Shown piece after piece: positions 1 to 11,882 of a stretch of 64,000 nucleotides of DNA (the stretch's first letter is position 1; the number at the start of each line of letters is the position of its first letter). Origin of the DNA: Amanita rubescens (taxonomy: Eukaryota; Basidiomycota; Agaricomycetes; Agaricales; Amanitaceae); the NCBI GenBank assembly GCA_015039365.1, contig WION01000022.1, positions 351,400 to 415,399 on the forward strand. Reading direction: 5' to 3'. The position numbers and the translations under genes are program-made. The notes below the pieces were generated by a model. That model searched no databases. It had not been told where the DNA came from and saw nothing but the letters and a program-made list of their open reading frames with translations.

Positions 1-525
1 GTGGTGCACGGTTGGCCGTCTTTTGCTCAAGTCTATATCACTCGCCCTAGCAATTAACTCCAGAGAGAGTCCCTTTGTTTGCCACGCTATCTTGATATGA
101 GAGTAGTGGATATTGTGTACGAATAACGAGTAGCGAGAACTAGGACCCGACTACCTGTATACTTTTTTTTGTACAAAAAATTCAGTTTCAAGGCCCACGG
201 TTCGCCGTCCCAATTTGCGATACATTCTGCGGTGTGGGTTGATGCCAGAGGAACGCGAGATGGTATGTTACGTGTGGTTGACCAAGATTTTCGGTGGTTA
301 CCTCGCAGCCGTCCAAGATTCCTTCTTGAACGATAAGCGCGAGGTGTCGTCATGGATCCGGTGGTACCTGACAAAAAAGGAAAGGACGGTTAGATTCGGA
401 GGGCGTCTAGGAAGTAACTTACCTATCCCCAGAAAGTGCTGACTAGCGGCAACCGATAGTGAGTGTGACGATCGGTCACTAACTCATCTGCTTCACGTGA
501 CATACAAATTTTGACCGCCTCCACG
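1..525. other. 5' flank of SSZ1
   Basis: No convincing gene is seen here. Two short overlapping open frames run on opposite strands (about 87-374 minus and 215-442 plus), and neither looks like a known protein. The stretch contains a short inverted copy of part of SSZ1 exon 1 at 200-230, listed separately. The last 100 bases before the ATG at 526 must hold the SSZ1 core promoter, but no clear TATA box is visible. Confidence 0.5.
200..230 (-). repeat. Inverted partial copy of SSZ1 exon 1
   Basis: The reverse complement of 200-230 matches 607-637 in SSZ1 exon 1 at 28 of 31 positions. There is a 17-base exact match, three mismatches, then an 11-base exact match. Both copies translate to AECIAN-x-DGE. 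A further 10-base match, GGCATCAACC, lies just upstream in the copy (246 down to 237) and at 550-559 in the gene, so about 41 bases are missing between the two blocks. It is too short to be a gene and reads as a decayed inverted duplication. Confidence 0.6.
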
Positions 526-2505
526 ATGAGCGCTCTCCCGCCAGTCGTCGGCATCAACCTGGGCAACTCGTACGCCTCCATCGCCGTCTTCACAAAGGAG
601 CGCGTCGCAGAATGTATCGCAAACCAGGACGGCGAACGCCAGATCGCGTGCGCGATTGCGTTTATTGGCCAGGAAGTCGTGCGTGCGCCCTCGTTATCTT
701 TTCTCTTTTGATCTGGTACTAACGGAGAGATATGCGGGCAGTATATTGGAAACCAGGCAAAGCCTCATCTTGTAAAAAATGCTAAAAATACGATTCAAGG
801 CTTCCGCGACTTACTGGGAGTGTCGTATGCGGATTTACCTCGTCCATTTGCGGGTATGCTCGTGCCACATCCGGACGATCCTACTGCGCCCGCTTGGAAA
901 GTTGAGGTGCTGCAGCCTGCGCCATCGCCGCTACCGCAGTCTGTGACGTCCAATCCATCCACAGCTCACGCCTCACCTAACCCTTCCGCGCTCGCAACTC
1001 CCGCTTCTGAACCAGTGACTGCGACGCGATACATCACCCCCCTAGAAGCAACTACCCTCTTCCTCCGCTCTCTAGCGAAATCTGCGGAAGACTTTCTCGG
1101 AAAATCATTGACTGGGGCTGTCGTCACCGTCCCAAGTTCTTTTACCCCCTCTCAACGCTCAGCCCTTCTCCAAGCCGCCAAAGACGCTTCCGTTCCAGTT
1201 TTACAACTGCTCGATGAAGCAGGCGCAGCTGCCCTGACGACCCTCTCTCCAACATGGTCACCCTCCAACCCGCTCCCACAAGACCGCACGCAACTGATCA
1301 TCGACGTCGGTCACTCATCCACGACGCTAACCCTCCTCTCCCTCCGCGCAGGACTCATCCTCCCCTTATCCAGCACCACCCAACCCATCGGAGGGCACAC
1401 CCTAGACTCACTCCTCCTAAAACACTTTTGCACTGAATTCACTAAAAAGACCAAAACGCCCTTGGATCCAAAAGACCCTTCCGACGGGCGGTCGATCCAA
1501 AAACTCTTGCTGGCGTTGGAACATACCAAACGGACGATATCGGCTTCTTCAGGTACCGCTGCTTCGTTGTCCATCGAGTCGCTCAAGGCCGGAATCGATT
1601 TTACGACGACGATTAATCGGATGAGGTTTGATCTCCTCGCGAGGCCGTTTTATACCTCCATCTCCGCCGCTGTGGCATCGCTTTTGGAACAGGGCGGTGG
1701 TCCGTCTTCTTCTTCTTCTTCAAAGGTGGTGGATGTTACGACTGTGGACGAGATTGTGTATGTGGGTGGGACGGCGAGTTTGCCTGGGTTGGATGAACAT
1801 TTGATGGTTGCGTGTGGGTTTAAGGAAGAGGTTGAGGATGCGTTTAAGAGGGGGGATGTGGTGGGTGGGGGTGTTGGGGACCCTACGACTGTTCTTAGTC
1901 GGGGGTGTGCGTATCAGGCGTTGTTGGTGAATGAGTTGGTGCAAGGGGAGGAGAAGGATTTGTTGAAGGCGTTTGAGGAGGGTCAAGGAAATGGGGCGAG
2001 TAAAGAGGTGTCTGTGACGAGTCGGACGGTTGCGTTGGTTTTCCCGTCTGCGGCGGGAGCGAGAGCGGAGAATGGGACTGCGAACGCGAACAAGTCGTTG
2101 GTGGACGAGTTGACAAAATCTGCTGGGGGGACGTATATCCCGCTCATACTCAAGGAGACGCCTCTCCCTGCGCGGAGGGTGTTGGATCTTTCTTTGGTCA
2201 TTCCGGCTGACCATGGTTCGAAAGTTGTGATGGAGGTGTGGGAGGTTGAAGAAGATATCAAAATTGAAAAGAGGAAGCCTTTGAAAGATATTGATGAAGA
2301 TGAAGAGGAGGAAGAAGAGGAAGAAGAAGTCAAGCACGATATCGTGAATAAAATGAGTTTGTTGGGTGTTTTGGAGTTGGCGGTGAAAGGCAAACGTGGC
2401 GGTGGTGCTGTTTTGGTTAACGTGAGTGCGGTACGGAGTTTAGAGGGTGGGTTGGTTGTCGAGGCGAGTCAGGCAGGAAACGGGAAAGCCTTGCTACAGA
2501 TCTAG
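526..2505 (+). CDS. SSZ1: Ribosome-associated Hsp70-like chaperone Ssz1
   Basis: Two exons (526-678 and 742-2505) join in frame to about 638 residues. The N-terminus VGINLGNSYASIAVF is the Hsp70 phosphate-1 loop in the degenerate Ssz1 form. Exon 2 continues YIGNQAKPHLVKNAKNTI, then an actin-type ATPase fold with LIIDVGHSSTTLTLL and YVGGTASLPGL near its end. In the family, Ssz1 pairs with zuotin (a J-protein) as the ribosome-associated complex, which stimulates the Ssb-type Hsp70 on nascent chains. Its short C-terminal domain is not a canonical substrate-binding domain, and the sequence here fits that. The protein is about 100 residues longer than the yeast one (about 538). Part of the excess is a proline/serine-rich insertion near residues 110-140 and an Asp/Glu run near residue 570. 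The start is the ATG at 526, since the frame upstream has only a TTG. Identification is by motif, not search. Confidence 0.9.
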
Positions 2506-2566
2506 TCCTAGCCAATCATAGAAGAGATCCGTCCTAGCCAATCATCACTAATTTCCCACGCCCAAC

Positions 2567-3428
2567 ATGGTTCTCGTCCTGACCATCGGTGACCTCCACA
2601 TCCCCCACAGGACACACGACCTTCCCTCCAAGTTTAAAAAACTTCTTTTGCCCGGAAAGATTCAGCAGATCTTGTGCACCGGAAACGTGTGTGATAAGGA
2701 GACCTATGATTACCTGCGGACCGTTTCTCCAGACGTCCATGTTGTCAGAGGCGATTACGATGAAGTCTGTCTTTTGTCATTTCAGCGAAGATTCCCTGAC
2801 TTTTGCAGACCCTTGCATTCCCGCTCTCTACCACCATCACACACGGTCCTATCCGGATAGGCATCATCCACGGGCACCAAGTCATCCCGAACGGTGACCT
2901 CGATTCTCTCTCTAGTATTGCCCGTCAAATGGACGTAGACGTTCTCGTATCGGGGCACACCCATGCGTACGTGTTCTGCTCTCGTTTTACACGCCCGCCC
3001 CCAGTACCTAACGATACAAATACGATACCATAGATTCCAGGCGGTAGAGTACGACCACCGGTTTTTCGTCAATCCGGGATCAGCAACGGGTGCATGGACT
3101 GGGGCGTACCCTACGTACGTTTTCTTCTCCCTATTCCAAGGCTACCATCGTGAGCTGACCGCGCAGCGATCCAACACCCTCTTTTGCACTACTCGACATT
3201 CAAGGGCCTATCGTCGTCACTTACGTCTACCAACTTATTGACGGAGAAGTACGCGTTGAAAAGATTGAATGGAGGAAGGAAAGTGAGGGTGCACCGATAC
3301 GCGTTTCAGTTGCACAACCAACAACGGGCGCAGGGAGCTTACCTTCAAGTGGACCGGCGAGTCCGAAGCCAGGAATGGGCGCGGGTATGATGAGTCCTCC
3401 TCCTGCCGCTGCGGGTGTGTGGGGGTAG
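2567..3428 (+). CDS. VPS29: Retromer subunit Vps29
   Basis: Four exons (2567-2764, 2809-2966, 3034-3114, 3167-3428) give 232 residues. All junctions are in phase and use GT-AG introns of 44-67 nt. The protein has the metallophosphoesterase fold of Vps29: [10 protein letters not shown] at the start, then [42 protein letters not shown] and [10 protein letters not shown]. Vps29 is a scaffold of the retromer trimer (Vps26-Vps29-Vps35) that recycles cargo from endosomes to the Golgi. Fungal and animal forms have largely lost phosphatase activity. The C-terminal 45 residues or so are Pro/Gly/Ser rich with [10 protein letters not shown], an extension beyond the human 182-residue form. It starts 61 bases after the SSZ1 stop on the same strand, so SSZ1 termination and VPS29 initiation signals must lie close together. 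Confidence 0.93.
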
Positions 3429-3532
3429 TATAATGTATGACCTTAAACGGTTTTAATTGCGTCCAGTAATGACAAAGCGTATCTAAAAGCGTAACGATCA
3501 TCCATATAATCCAAAGTTTAAAAGAAGACGAA

Positions 3533-5573
3533 TTATTCGTCTGTAATTAACGAAGCAGCCTTGGCTGAGCGTGGTGTGATAGAGCATTTGAACGGTTTGG
3601 GGTATCTATGCACACAGCGTTAATCTAGGTCACTATGCCCACAAGGAAAAAAACAAAGACTTACGAAATAATACCAGACGTCTGCTCATGAACAGGCGTA
3701 ATCTCAACCCCATCCTTTCCCACCACTTTTTTAATATCGAAAAACAACAAAGAAGACGCGATCGTCAAGAACAACGATGCATCCGCCAAATACAGGCCCG
3801 GGCAAATCCGGCGTCCGAACCCAAAGCACATGGTGCGGGGATCACGTTGCGCGGGCTTGTCGTCATCGGTAGAGATGTGACGTTCCGGTTTGAACTCGAA
3901 TGGCTCCGGGTAAATATCCGCATTGTGGAGAATGTTCCTGTTGGAGAAGGGATGAGTTGGTTTTTTCCCCCAGGGGACGACGATCAGGGACAACGTACCA
4001 GAGGTTGACGATAATAATGGATCCTTTTGGAACGGAGTATCCGCGGATAATGCTATCTTCCATTGCTCTGTGCGGGACGCCTATAAAAAAGTCATTGGTT
4101 ACCGACTGGAACTTGGAAGGGAAGGACGAACCGGTAGGAGCGACACTAGTTCCATCGTAAAACTTCGAGGACGACAGCGTTGATGTAGGGTAGATTTGCG
4201 CGGTCGGCGAGTGTGGGTAAACGGTCGCTGCCAATGACGGCGTCGAGTTCTGCTTGTGCCTTTTTCTGGACGTCTGTCATACGGGCAAAGATCAGGACTG
4301 GAAGAAAGGGTCGCAACGCTGAGAGCATACCAGGGTTCAAAACCATAGCCAGGAAGAATGCGTATTCAGCAGAGACTGTCGTGTCAGCACCGCCTGGAAA
4401 GCAGAACAGAACTTGGTTATGATGGCCAATTGTCGGAATCGATGTACGTTACGTACCTCCATACATAGAACTGGCAGTATACTTGAGATCACGAATCGCT
4501 TCCGGGGTACATGTGTTCTTCATTTTCAAGCACGGTTGATACAAATGAAGGTGGAGCACTTGCCTTCAGCCTGCAGCCGAGTAAAAACGACTATAAATGA
4601 CCATGGGAAAAAAACCTTACCATTTGGTCTTTTGTATAATTATAGGGAACCTCAACCATAGGCGATCGTGTCTTTAAGCCACGTTCGAGCGGTCTCCATG
4701 AATCCCGTTCCCGGAAGCCATTCGGGAAGGACTCTTGAGGATAGGGAAAAAGTCGACAGGGAATGCGCCAGGTATAGGTGGAGGCGTTAAAGTTGGTATT
4801 TGCCTTTTCGATAAGATCGACAAAAGGGTCGTTTCCCTTCTTCCCGAACGTCAATGCCATATGTCAACTGCAAGATTATCCCGCCAGTTAACCTATCATG
4901 TTCGGAATTGTAAATGAGAAAATCAATGAACGTGGGAACTTATTACTTACTTTCGCAGGTTTTGTAATAGACTCTCCGGCGACGAAAGCGTTTGACGAAG
5001 GAAGCGATGGACTTTTTGCATGAGTATGTCTTGCTCTTTCTCGATATTGACTGCGCCGCCGACCATTCGAGCAAAATGCTTCCGGTATGTCCGAAAGCGA
5101 TCACCATATGGTATCAACACCAGCGTCTCGTTGTATCCAACGAGCTCGCCTCCCATCTCAAGCCGAGGCCGGTCAGAATAGATGGCACCCTTTTGGCTCA
5201 ACTCCTCCATGATGTCGGCGGAGTTGACGACTATCACATGCTTCCCGAGGGCAGAGGCAGAACAGATGGGCCCTATCTAGCGTGAGCCAAGCCTGGGGAG
5301 TGGAAGAAACAATATCTAATCTCACCATATTTCTTACCCCAGTCACAATACGTTAGCCACTCATCTTTCGTTGGCATGTCCAGGGCATTCTAATTCAATG
5401 AGAACGGCATTTTAGTCCCAAGTTAAACCTGGCGTGTGAACGCTTACACCGATGATTGGCATTCCAGGAGGACCTGGCGGTAGCCCTCCATTCTTCTTCC
5501 TACTTTGGAGATATTGTAACCCGGCGTAGGAGACAAGTGCAAGACCAGCGAGGTGCAGTGGCGAGATTGACAT
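3533..5573 (-). pseudogene. Cytochrome P450 pseudogene, several frameshifts
   Basis: The whole length of a fungal microsomal P450 can be read. The ATG is at 5573, followed by an N-terminal anchor and the hinge GLPPGPPGMP. Then come IYSDRPRLEMGGELVGYNE, RFRTYRKHF, the I-helix GGADTTVS, the K-helix LEVLRW, PKGSIIIVNLW and the heme-binding FGFGRRICPG, ending at 3533 with KPFKCSITPRSAK. Splice sites are preserved throughout. The coding frame must nevertheless shift by one base at about seven places. Clear ones are after the K-helix near 4150 (in-frame TAG), near 4508 (TGA otherwise), three between about 4670 and 4790, one near 4828 and one at the junction near 5280. The family resembles basidiomycete CYPs that hydroxylate hydrophobic compounds. 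With this many single-base indels a functional protein is unlikely. Local assembly error is the alternative, though neighbouring genes read cleanly. Confidence 0.8.
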
Positions 5574-6513
5574 GGTCAGGCAGAGAGACTATCTCGGTCA
5601 TGTGTTTTCTAACAAACACATATCCAGGGCTGGAAAAATAAGCCTTGTGACCAGGGAAATCCCACAGTGTGGCGACTACCCTGGTTTTTTCTTTCTGGAA
5701 TTCGACGAAAGACCACCCTAATATTAGTCATGATATGCACAATTTATTGCCCACCCGTTGGTGGGCATAGATTTCCAGGGTCAGAAGAACAACAGAATAC
5801 GTTAAGTACGTTACTTACTACTGGGCGCGACTTGGACGTGCCTCGGGCCCCGACCACTTCGGTATGTTGTTGTGTGCTTTGAGTAGTGGGCCACACGATA
5901 ACTGCACGTGCTTAAACCTTAGATCTTTTTGGCTCGCTTTCTTACTTGTGCTAATGCGATGCATCAAGTGAACCTTCATTCGTGCCTCGCGCCCGATCAC
6001 AGGCCCAAAGGTATGGAAAAATTGAAAATGAGGTCGTCCTGGAGATCGCATATGGAAAGTCGTGACCCTTTAGGGTGTGATTCGGCAAAGAATATATCCC
6101 CATTTGAGGAACTGGATTTCGGAGGACAAGAATAGATCAAGTCCACCGAGATCGCATTCAAGAAAAGAGGGCAGAAATTGACAAACACCTTTGACATTTG
6201 CATATATGAGATTGATGGTTTGAAAGTGATGAAACATACACATGTTCTGTACAAGGTGGGCGCTCAGAATTGAATGATATTGTTGTAAGTTGTGACAGAG
6301 CGTGACAGGATTCTGACGGGCATCACCACAGCACACAAGCACACAATCAGACTCCGTGACCCTGACGGTGAACCGCCATGCGTGACCCATTTAGGATTTC
6401 GTCCGCTTCTATTATATGCACCTTCGCTCCCGTCTCTCATTTCTCCCAGGTTGTCTCTTCCGACGCCAACTCTAAGTCAATCATTTCTTGCGAGTCGGAA
6501 TACAACTGCATCC
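5574..6513. other. Intergenic region between divergent genes
   Basis: About 940 bases separate the start of the P450 pseudogene (minus strand) from the DUF6534 gene (plus strand). Short open frames occur on both strands, but none has a recognisable motif or a plausible splice continuation. The stretch from about 6400 to 6500 is pyrimidine-rich (CTCCC, CTCTC), typical of a fungal promoter just ahead of the ATG at 6514. Nothing else is seen. Confidence 0.4.
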
Positions 6514-8602
6514 ATGACTGCTGCGGCTACGCTTGACTTGGGGGCGCCCCTCAACAACACGTCAGTAAACGAACCACCCATCTCAGTTCTATGTTGACGA
6601 TTCGCAGGATGGGAGCCATGCTCATTGGCGTCCTCATAAGCGCAGTTTTGCACGGTATCACACTGGTACAGGCGTATTATTACTTTGCACGTAAGTCCTG
6701 TTTTTATCATGGGCTCATTATGTGACCTTGACGGCCGCAGTATACCCGAAGGACGCTTGGTACCTCAAGCTGCTGGTAGTTACCACTCTATCTGATCTCC
6801 TTATCACTGACCAATGTATACAAAAGGTGATTACTCTGGTCGTAATAGATGCAACACATCTATCGTTCATAAGTCATATGAGTAGGTTCCTCTATTTTCA
6901 TCCAAGGCGCAGCTAATCTTGTTATAGTTTACCATTATCTGATCACTGATTATTAGTACGTTAATCAACGGTACCTTGGGGTGCTATATTAATGCAAATA
7001 TTAGTGACCATGCTTCTATGCAACGCATAATATGGTAAGTGGTATCCATGGAGCCTTATACCTTGTCTGATCTATTTTAGGTCCATAGTGGTAAGTTATG
7101 TTTAATATCTGCGTATCAGTGGTCTCAAGTCCCGCGCAGATGGAAGCACTATGCACAGTAAGTTAGTTCAAACCGTGCCCTCCAGACGATAACATATACT
7201 TTCAGGGAACCAATGGTGGCCTTGTACAAACGTAAGCGCAGTTTTGCAAGCATTTCGAATCTGACTAACTTGCTCTAGATTTTACGCTGTGCGAGCATGG
7301 AGGCGTGAGTTAGCTAACACTGTAAATCTTGTTTGAAAAACTCACCGCCACGGATAGTTGCCAACAGAAGTTGGCTAATCTTTTCGTTCTTGATGATATT
7401 AGTCGTTGGGCAAGTCGGTACGAAACAATATCCTCTCTAACACTCACTGAATGCTAATCTATTGACAGGATGCGGTTTCGGTAAGGTTCACCCATCATTT
7501 ATTATCAGGCATCGTCTCACGAGCGACATTTTTAGCATGGGTAATTCTCGCGTAAGTTTCTAGACTCTCACGAGTCTAATGCCATTTACTTATTCATACA
7601 TGACAGCGCTCAAATGAGGACATACGAACAACTTCTCACCATCTCTGTAAGATGCAGCATATGGACTTGTGGTGGACACGTTCTCAATCGCCTGATTAAC
7701 AGCCCTTGACCATCACCATCAACGCCATATCAACGACTGCGGACGTGTTCATAGCCATTACTCTTGTAACCCTGCTCCGACGTTCTCGAACAGGGTTCCG
7801 GAGGTACATTTTTACCTTCACTTTTTGAGTCATTTTAACCGTTTTCTAGATCAGATACTCTGATCACGCGCTTGGTGGGTTTCCTTTTCTTAAGTGCTAT
7901 TTCGCGAAACTCATGAAAATTAGATTGTTTTCGTTGTCAACACTGGTGTGTAAGTCGATCGTTGGTTCTCCCAGGTTGACCCAAGCTGACATTGTTCCTA
8001 GATTAACCAGGTTTGGATCGACGCTATTGATGCCTATCCGATAACTCAGTGTTTTTCCATTTAGCCTGTGCGCTGTCGCGTCATTGATTTCAGTAGGATG
8101 ACACCCATTTCTTCGGTAGCGAAATGCTAAACATCATTTAGCTGATCACCTCGCCAAGGACCCTTATTTATGCCGCGTTCTACTACTGTCTCGGCAGACG
8201 TGAGTTTACCAGCATAACACTGGCCAGATGATGACGATTGTAGTGTATACGAACTCTCTTATCGCCACTCTTAACGCTAGGAAGACTATTACCCAAGCAA
8301 TGGAAGATCGAAGCGACAAACTCTATTCATTCCAAACTCTGTCGAACGGCGCCTCGCTATATACTAAAACAAATGCGGAGCCGCCGCCGACCAACATTTC
8401 AATCAGAATTGATACAACGCAAGAAGCACGTGTGGAGACGTCCGACGCCAAGGTATGTCTGCTATATGATGCGACTTAGTGATTAATAACTGTTAACGGT
8501 TTTCACTAGACGATGGCGCTTGCGCAGGCGGAAATGGATATTATTGACATCACAGGAGATGGAGATAGCGATACCATCGCACCGAAAGCGCGGGCACTAT
8601 AG
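6514..8602 (+). CDS. DUF6534-type seven-transmembrane protein (1)
   Basis: This is an intron-rich gene of about 17 short exons that can be joined in phase from the ATG at 6514 to the TAG at 8602. Readable segments in order are LGAPLNNT, GAMLIGVLISAVLHGITLVQ, YYYFALYPKDAW, a stretch ending DATHLSFISHMIYHYL, IIWSIVMEALCTGTNGGLVQ, FYAVRAWRLANRSWLIFSF, ITINAISTTADVFIAITL, RRSRTGFRRSDTLI, VNTGVLTSLCAVASL, LIYAAFYYCLG and LYTNSLIATLNARK. The order and the closing YxNSLxATLNAR motif are those of the DUF6534 family, a large, functionally uncharacterised 7TM group of Agaricomycetes. A hydrophilic tail of about 95 residues follows and is presumably cytosolic. Three paralogues lie at 14002, 18651 and 43332. 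Exon boundaries are read by eye, and one or two small exons could be misplaced. Confidence 0.75.
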
Positions 8603-8988
8603 AGAAAATCGCAGTATTTATATGGGGATACCAGCTTGGATTATATATGCCATAAGATCACTTTTCCGACCAGTCGCTAGCGACACTCGTTTCAATAATG
8701 GCCGAGGTCAGAAGTACCAACGGGAAGATAGAATCCTGTGTTTTTATTTGAAAATAGGGGAATATATATATAAATAAAAAATAACTGCGACTATAAATCT
8801 TAGTACAATTCATTCCGTATCCCTGTTCGCCTGTCAAAGATATGCAAATGATTTGGAGCAGAAAATCTGATTGTAATTCAGGTTTCTAGGTGCCGTCGCT
8901 GCGTGACGCGTACGCTTGTTACTGGCAACACCATCTCCATATAGATTGCAACCAACAGCTGAGCGCAGTCCTGCGCAGTCGCACGATC
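8603..8988. other. Convergent 3' region
   Basis: This AT-rich stretch lies between the stops of the DUF6534 gene and the kinase gene, which converge. It holds an A/T run with ATATATAAATAAAAAATAA at about 8765-8783, plausible as 3'-end processing sequence. No gene is seen. Confidence 0.4.
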
Positions 8989-11882
8989 TCAGCAGGGCGT
9001 CGGATATCTTAGCTTTCGCAACAACCGGACAACGTCCTTAAACGATGGCCTACTAGCTGGTGCGTCGTGCCAACATGAACGCAGTAACCCCTCAACGCCA
9101 AGAGACTTCACCAAATCGGGATACGGCGGTCTCAATCTTTTTTCTAGGCAGTATCAAGTCAGATTTATCTAACAACGGGGAGGGGCACTCACTGAGAACA
9201 GTGTCTCTAATCTGTTCATCAGATAACGTTGGCCAAGGCCAATTTCCAAACGTCACGACCTCGATGCATGTCATAGCAAACGCATAGACGTCTACGTGCT
9301 CGGTCAAGAGTGATCGACTGGCGATGATCTCGGGTGGCTGCCATCTTAGTGAGTCTAATCCTCACGTGTTAGAATGATCTGTTTGATGAACAAGGCAGAA
9401 AAGGACGAACGAAGTGTCGTCGGAGACTCTTCGTAGATTGTGATATCTTGTTTGCGCCTGCTGGAGCCAAAATCCGAGATGATGCACCTGAATTGATCCG
9501 TGATAAGGACGTTCGAGGCCTGAACAAGAGACGATGTGAGTATGCTGAAGTTCTCAACCGATTGGTTGCACTAACCCTCAAGTCACCATGCAGCACACCA
9601 CTGCTATGGATGAATTCCATACCCCGCGCAATATCGTGCATAATCGTCAGATGGTCGACCTTGTGGTACGACCCAGGTTGCAAAAAGAGTGCGGGACCTT
9701 CCCCCATCGCCTCCCACTCGCACCGCTTCAGGTAATCCGACAGACTTCCGTGCCGCACATAGGGACTCAGCAGCATCCGCGGTAGCCCACCCGCAAACGC
9801 GCTAGAACCATACAGCTTCAAAACGTTCCCGCCCTGCGCCGGCTGCGCGCTGAGGGATCGCCAGATCGTCAACTCGTTGTCGAAATCATTTGTCGATACA
9901 ATGTTTGGATTGAGAACTTTAACAGCCACAGTACGACCGTGCCAAATCCCTTTGTAAACGGTCGAAAAGCGCCCTCGGCCGATGATATCTCCGAGTCGAA
10001 TATCCTCTCTGAAAACGCGAAAGAAACGATGAGCAATGAACAGGACTAGGTACCGAAAACCTATATACGTACCTGGTGACAGCCCAAGACCGCACGACAG
10101 AAGGCAGCCCTCTATGCTCCCTCCACATAGCATCGGCCCGCTGAAACATGCTCTCGCTATCCTTTGTCGACAATCGACGACGCACGCCTTGACCACTCCC
10201 GCCGCGACGCTCCCCCGTCGCCTCAGCAGCCACAAAAGCATCCGGAGGCCACGTTTCCGACCGACCCCTCTTCTTATCGGGATGATGCCAATCCTGATGA
10301 GAACCTTTCAACTGATCCTTCTCCCGCCTCAGCTCAAACGCCTCCTTCAACAACCCTTTCAACGCCCTCGGCAACTCCGAATGCCCGATCTGCAATAGCT
10401 GGATAACCTGCGCTTCGTCCCGCGCGAATATAGCGTGTTCGAGTAGTACGCGGTAGTCCCGTTCGTCCCGAGCGTTATCCGCCTCGTCGTCCTGCTCGAT
10501 AAGCTGTTTCCACAGGGTCCATTTTTCTTCCGATGGTTCTTCGGAGAGGTTGTTTCCGCTTTCGGATGGTAAATCCGTGATGAGAATATCTAGATCGTCT
10601 AGACTTTTTTGAGGTTGTTCTTCCATTGGTTGGAGAAGGAGAGGTACGTTGGCGCTTTGTCTGCGCGTGAACATGTTATCCATGATGCGTAACACCATGG
10701 ATCGCTATCGTTGTTGTCGTGGTGAGAACTGAGTTTCATTCGAGTATGGGCATTGGTACTCACGTCGAAGGAACTCAAACAGTCACCCAAAGCGGTGTTA
10801 CAATTATCGATCTGCTCTGACAGCTCATCTCGCCTTAAATATCGTATCCAACCTGGGAGCGTGATCTGCCTGTGGAGGGTGCTTAATACCAAAACTAATG
10901 TTCTATAAAGTGAAGAAGTCAATTATAGAGGAAGAATGGAGATGGTTCAAAATATACTCTTCAAAGGTGTTCACAGGCTGCTGCAGTTCCCTTCCGACAA
11001 CATCGTTCAGCCTCGCGATTTCCCTTCGTATAGAAATCATGAAATCGGCAGCACGCATCGCGAGACGAAGGCATCGCATGCGGTTCAGCTATGAATGTCA
11101 TTCGCTTCCAAGATCAGGTCGGCATTGCAGGCACTACGCAGAAGCGGACTTACGGCAACTTGTTGCATCGTATCCCAAATCTGCAAAAGTGTTCTTCCGC
11201 AAGCTTCCAATCCCGGGACGGGCGAAAACTCCATAATTTTGACGCCGACGAAAAGGGCATCATACATTGTGTCTCCGGCAACGGAAAGACCGCAAGATAC
11301 AGCTTGAGCCACGCGCTATCGTTGTATTCAACATTCATGTCCAAGATTCGTGAGCGTAGTTGCGGAGACTCACTTTCCGTGTTTCGTCGTGCATCACCAT
11401 TTGCTCGGGTGATACGAACCAGTGGTGTCTTGGCGTGTCTTCCCAAGGACGTACTGCGGCCTTGATCAGCACGACTGACAGTGAGAGCTTGGGTGGAAGG
11501 GTCCGAGTCAATCCTGTGCATATCCGGCGTTGAGGGCGGCTCGCTCTTGGGAGACTCGGCCCTCGCCATCGAAAGTCCGAACAAGGCAGACACCGACGAC
11601 TGAGGGGACAAGTTTCCCCTCTGAGCGAATGTTCGAATGGATGCTGCGAGGGGTTGTGAACCCTGAGCTTGTGAGCTTGGGAGATAAATGGGTGTTTTCC
11701 TCTAATAGATCTTCTGGTAGCTCCCTGTATGAAGCGGGTGCGGATCGCGGGAGATTTGGGCTGGAGTTGCCGCTAGAGTTCCCTGAAGATAGACCAGGTG
11801 AGCCGGGAGAGTAGAGCCTGTCATTAAGGTCGCGATTTTTCCATAGCGCCCAAGGGAACTTGTTTCTTCCACGGGTTGGCAT
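8989..11882 (-). CDS. Protein kinase with MLKL-like N-terminal domain
   Basis: A multi-exon gene runs from the ATG at 11882 to the TGA at 8989. A Ser/Pro-rich leader (MPTRGRNKFPWALWKNRD...) is followed by LFVGVKIMEFSPVPGLE, LLQIWDTMQQ, RCLRLAMRAADFMISIRREI and LRRDELSEQIDNCNTALGD. Together these match the four-helix-bundle layout seen in MLKL-type N-terminal domains of basidiomycete proteins. The C-terminal kinase domain is of TKL type. It has a glycine loop IGRGRFSTVYKG, VAVKVLN (lysine), HGDLRASNVLI (HGD in place of HRD), SDFGSS (DFG), LRWQPPEIIASRS, a helix-F region VDVYAFAMTCIEV and ASRPSF. All catalytic residues are present apart from the HGD variant. One leader junction (near 11620-11660) needs a 43-nt intron with a weak acceptor, so that part is uncertain. 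It is transcribed divergently from the glutaredoxin gene. Confidence 0.75.

Noticed and set aside
1720..2337. 205-residue minus-strand open frame inside SSZ1
   Set aside because: It is the antisense shadow of the acidic, GA-rich 3' half of SSZ1. Its apparent hydrophobic start comes from the reversed Glu-codon run.
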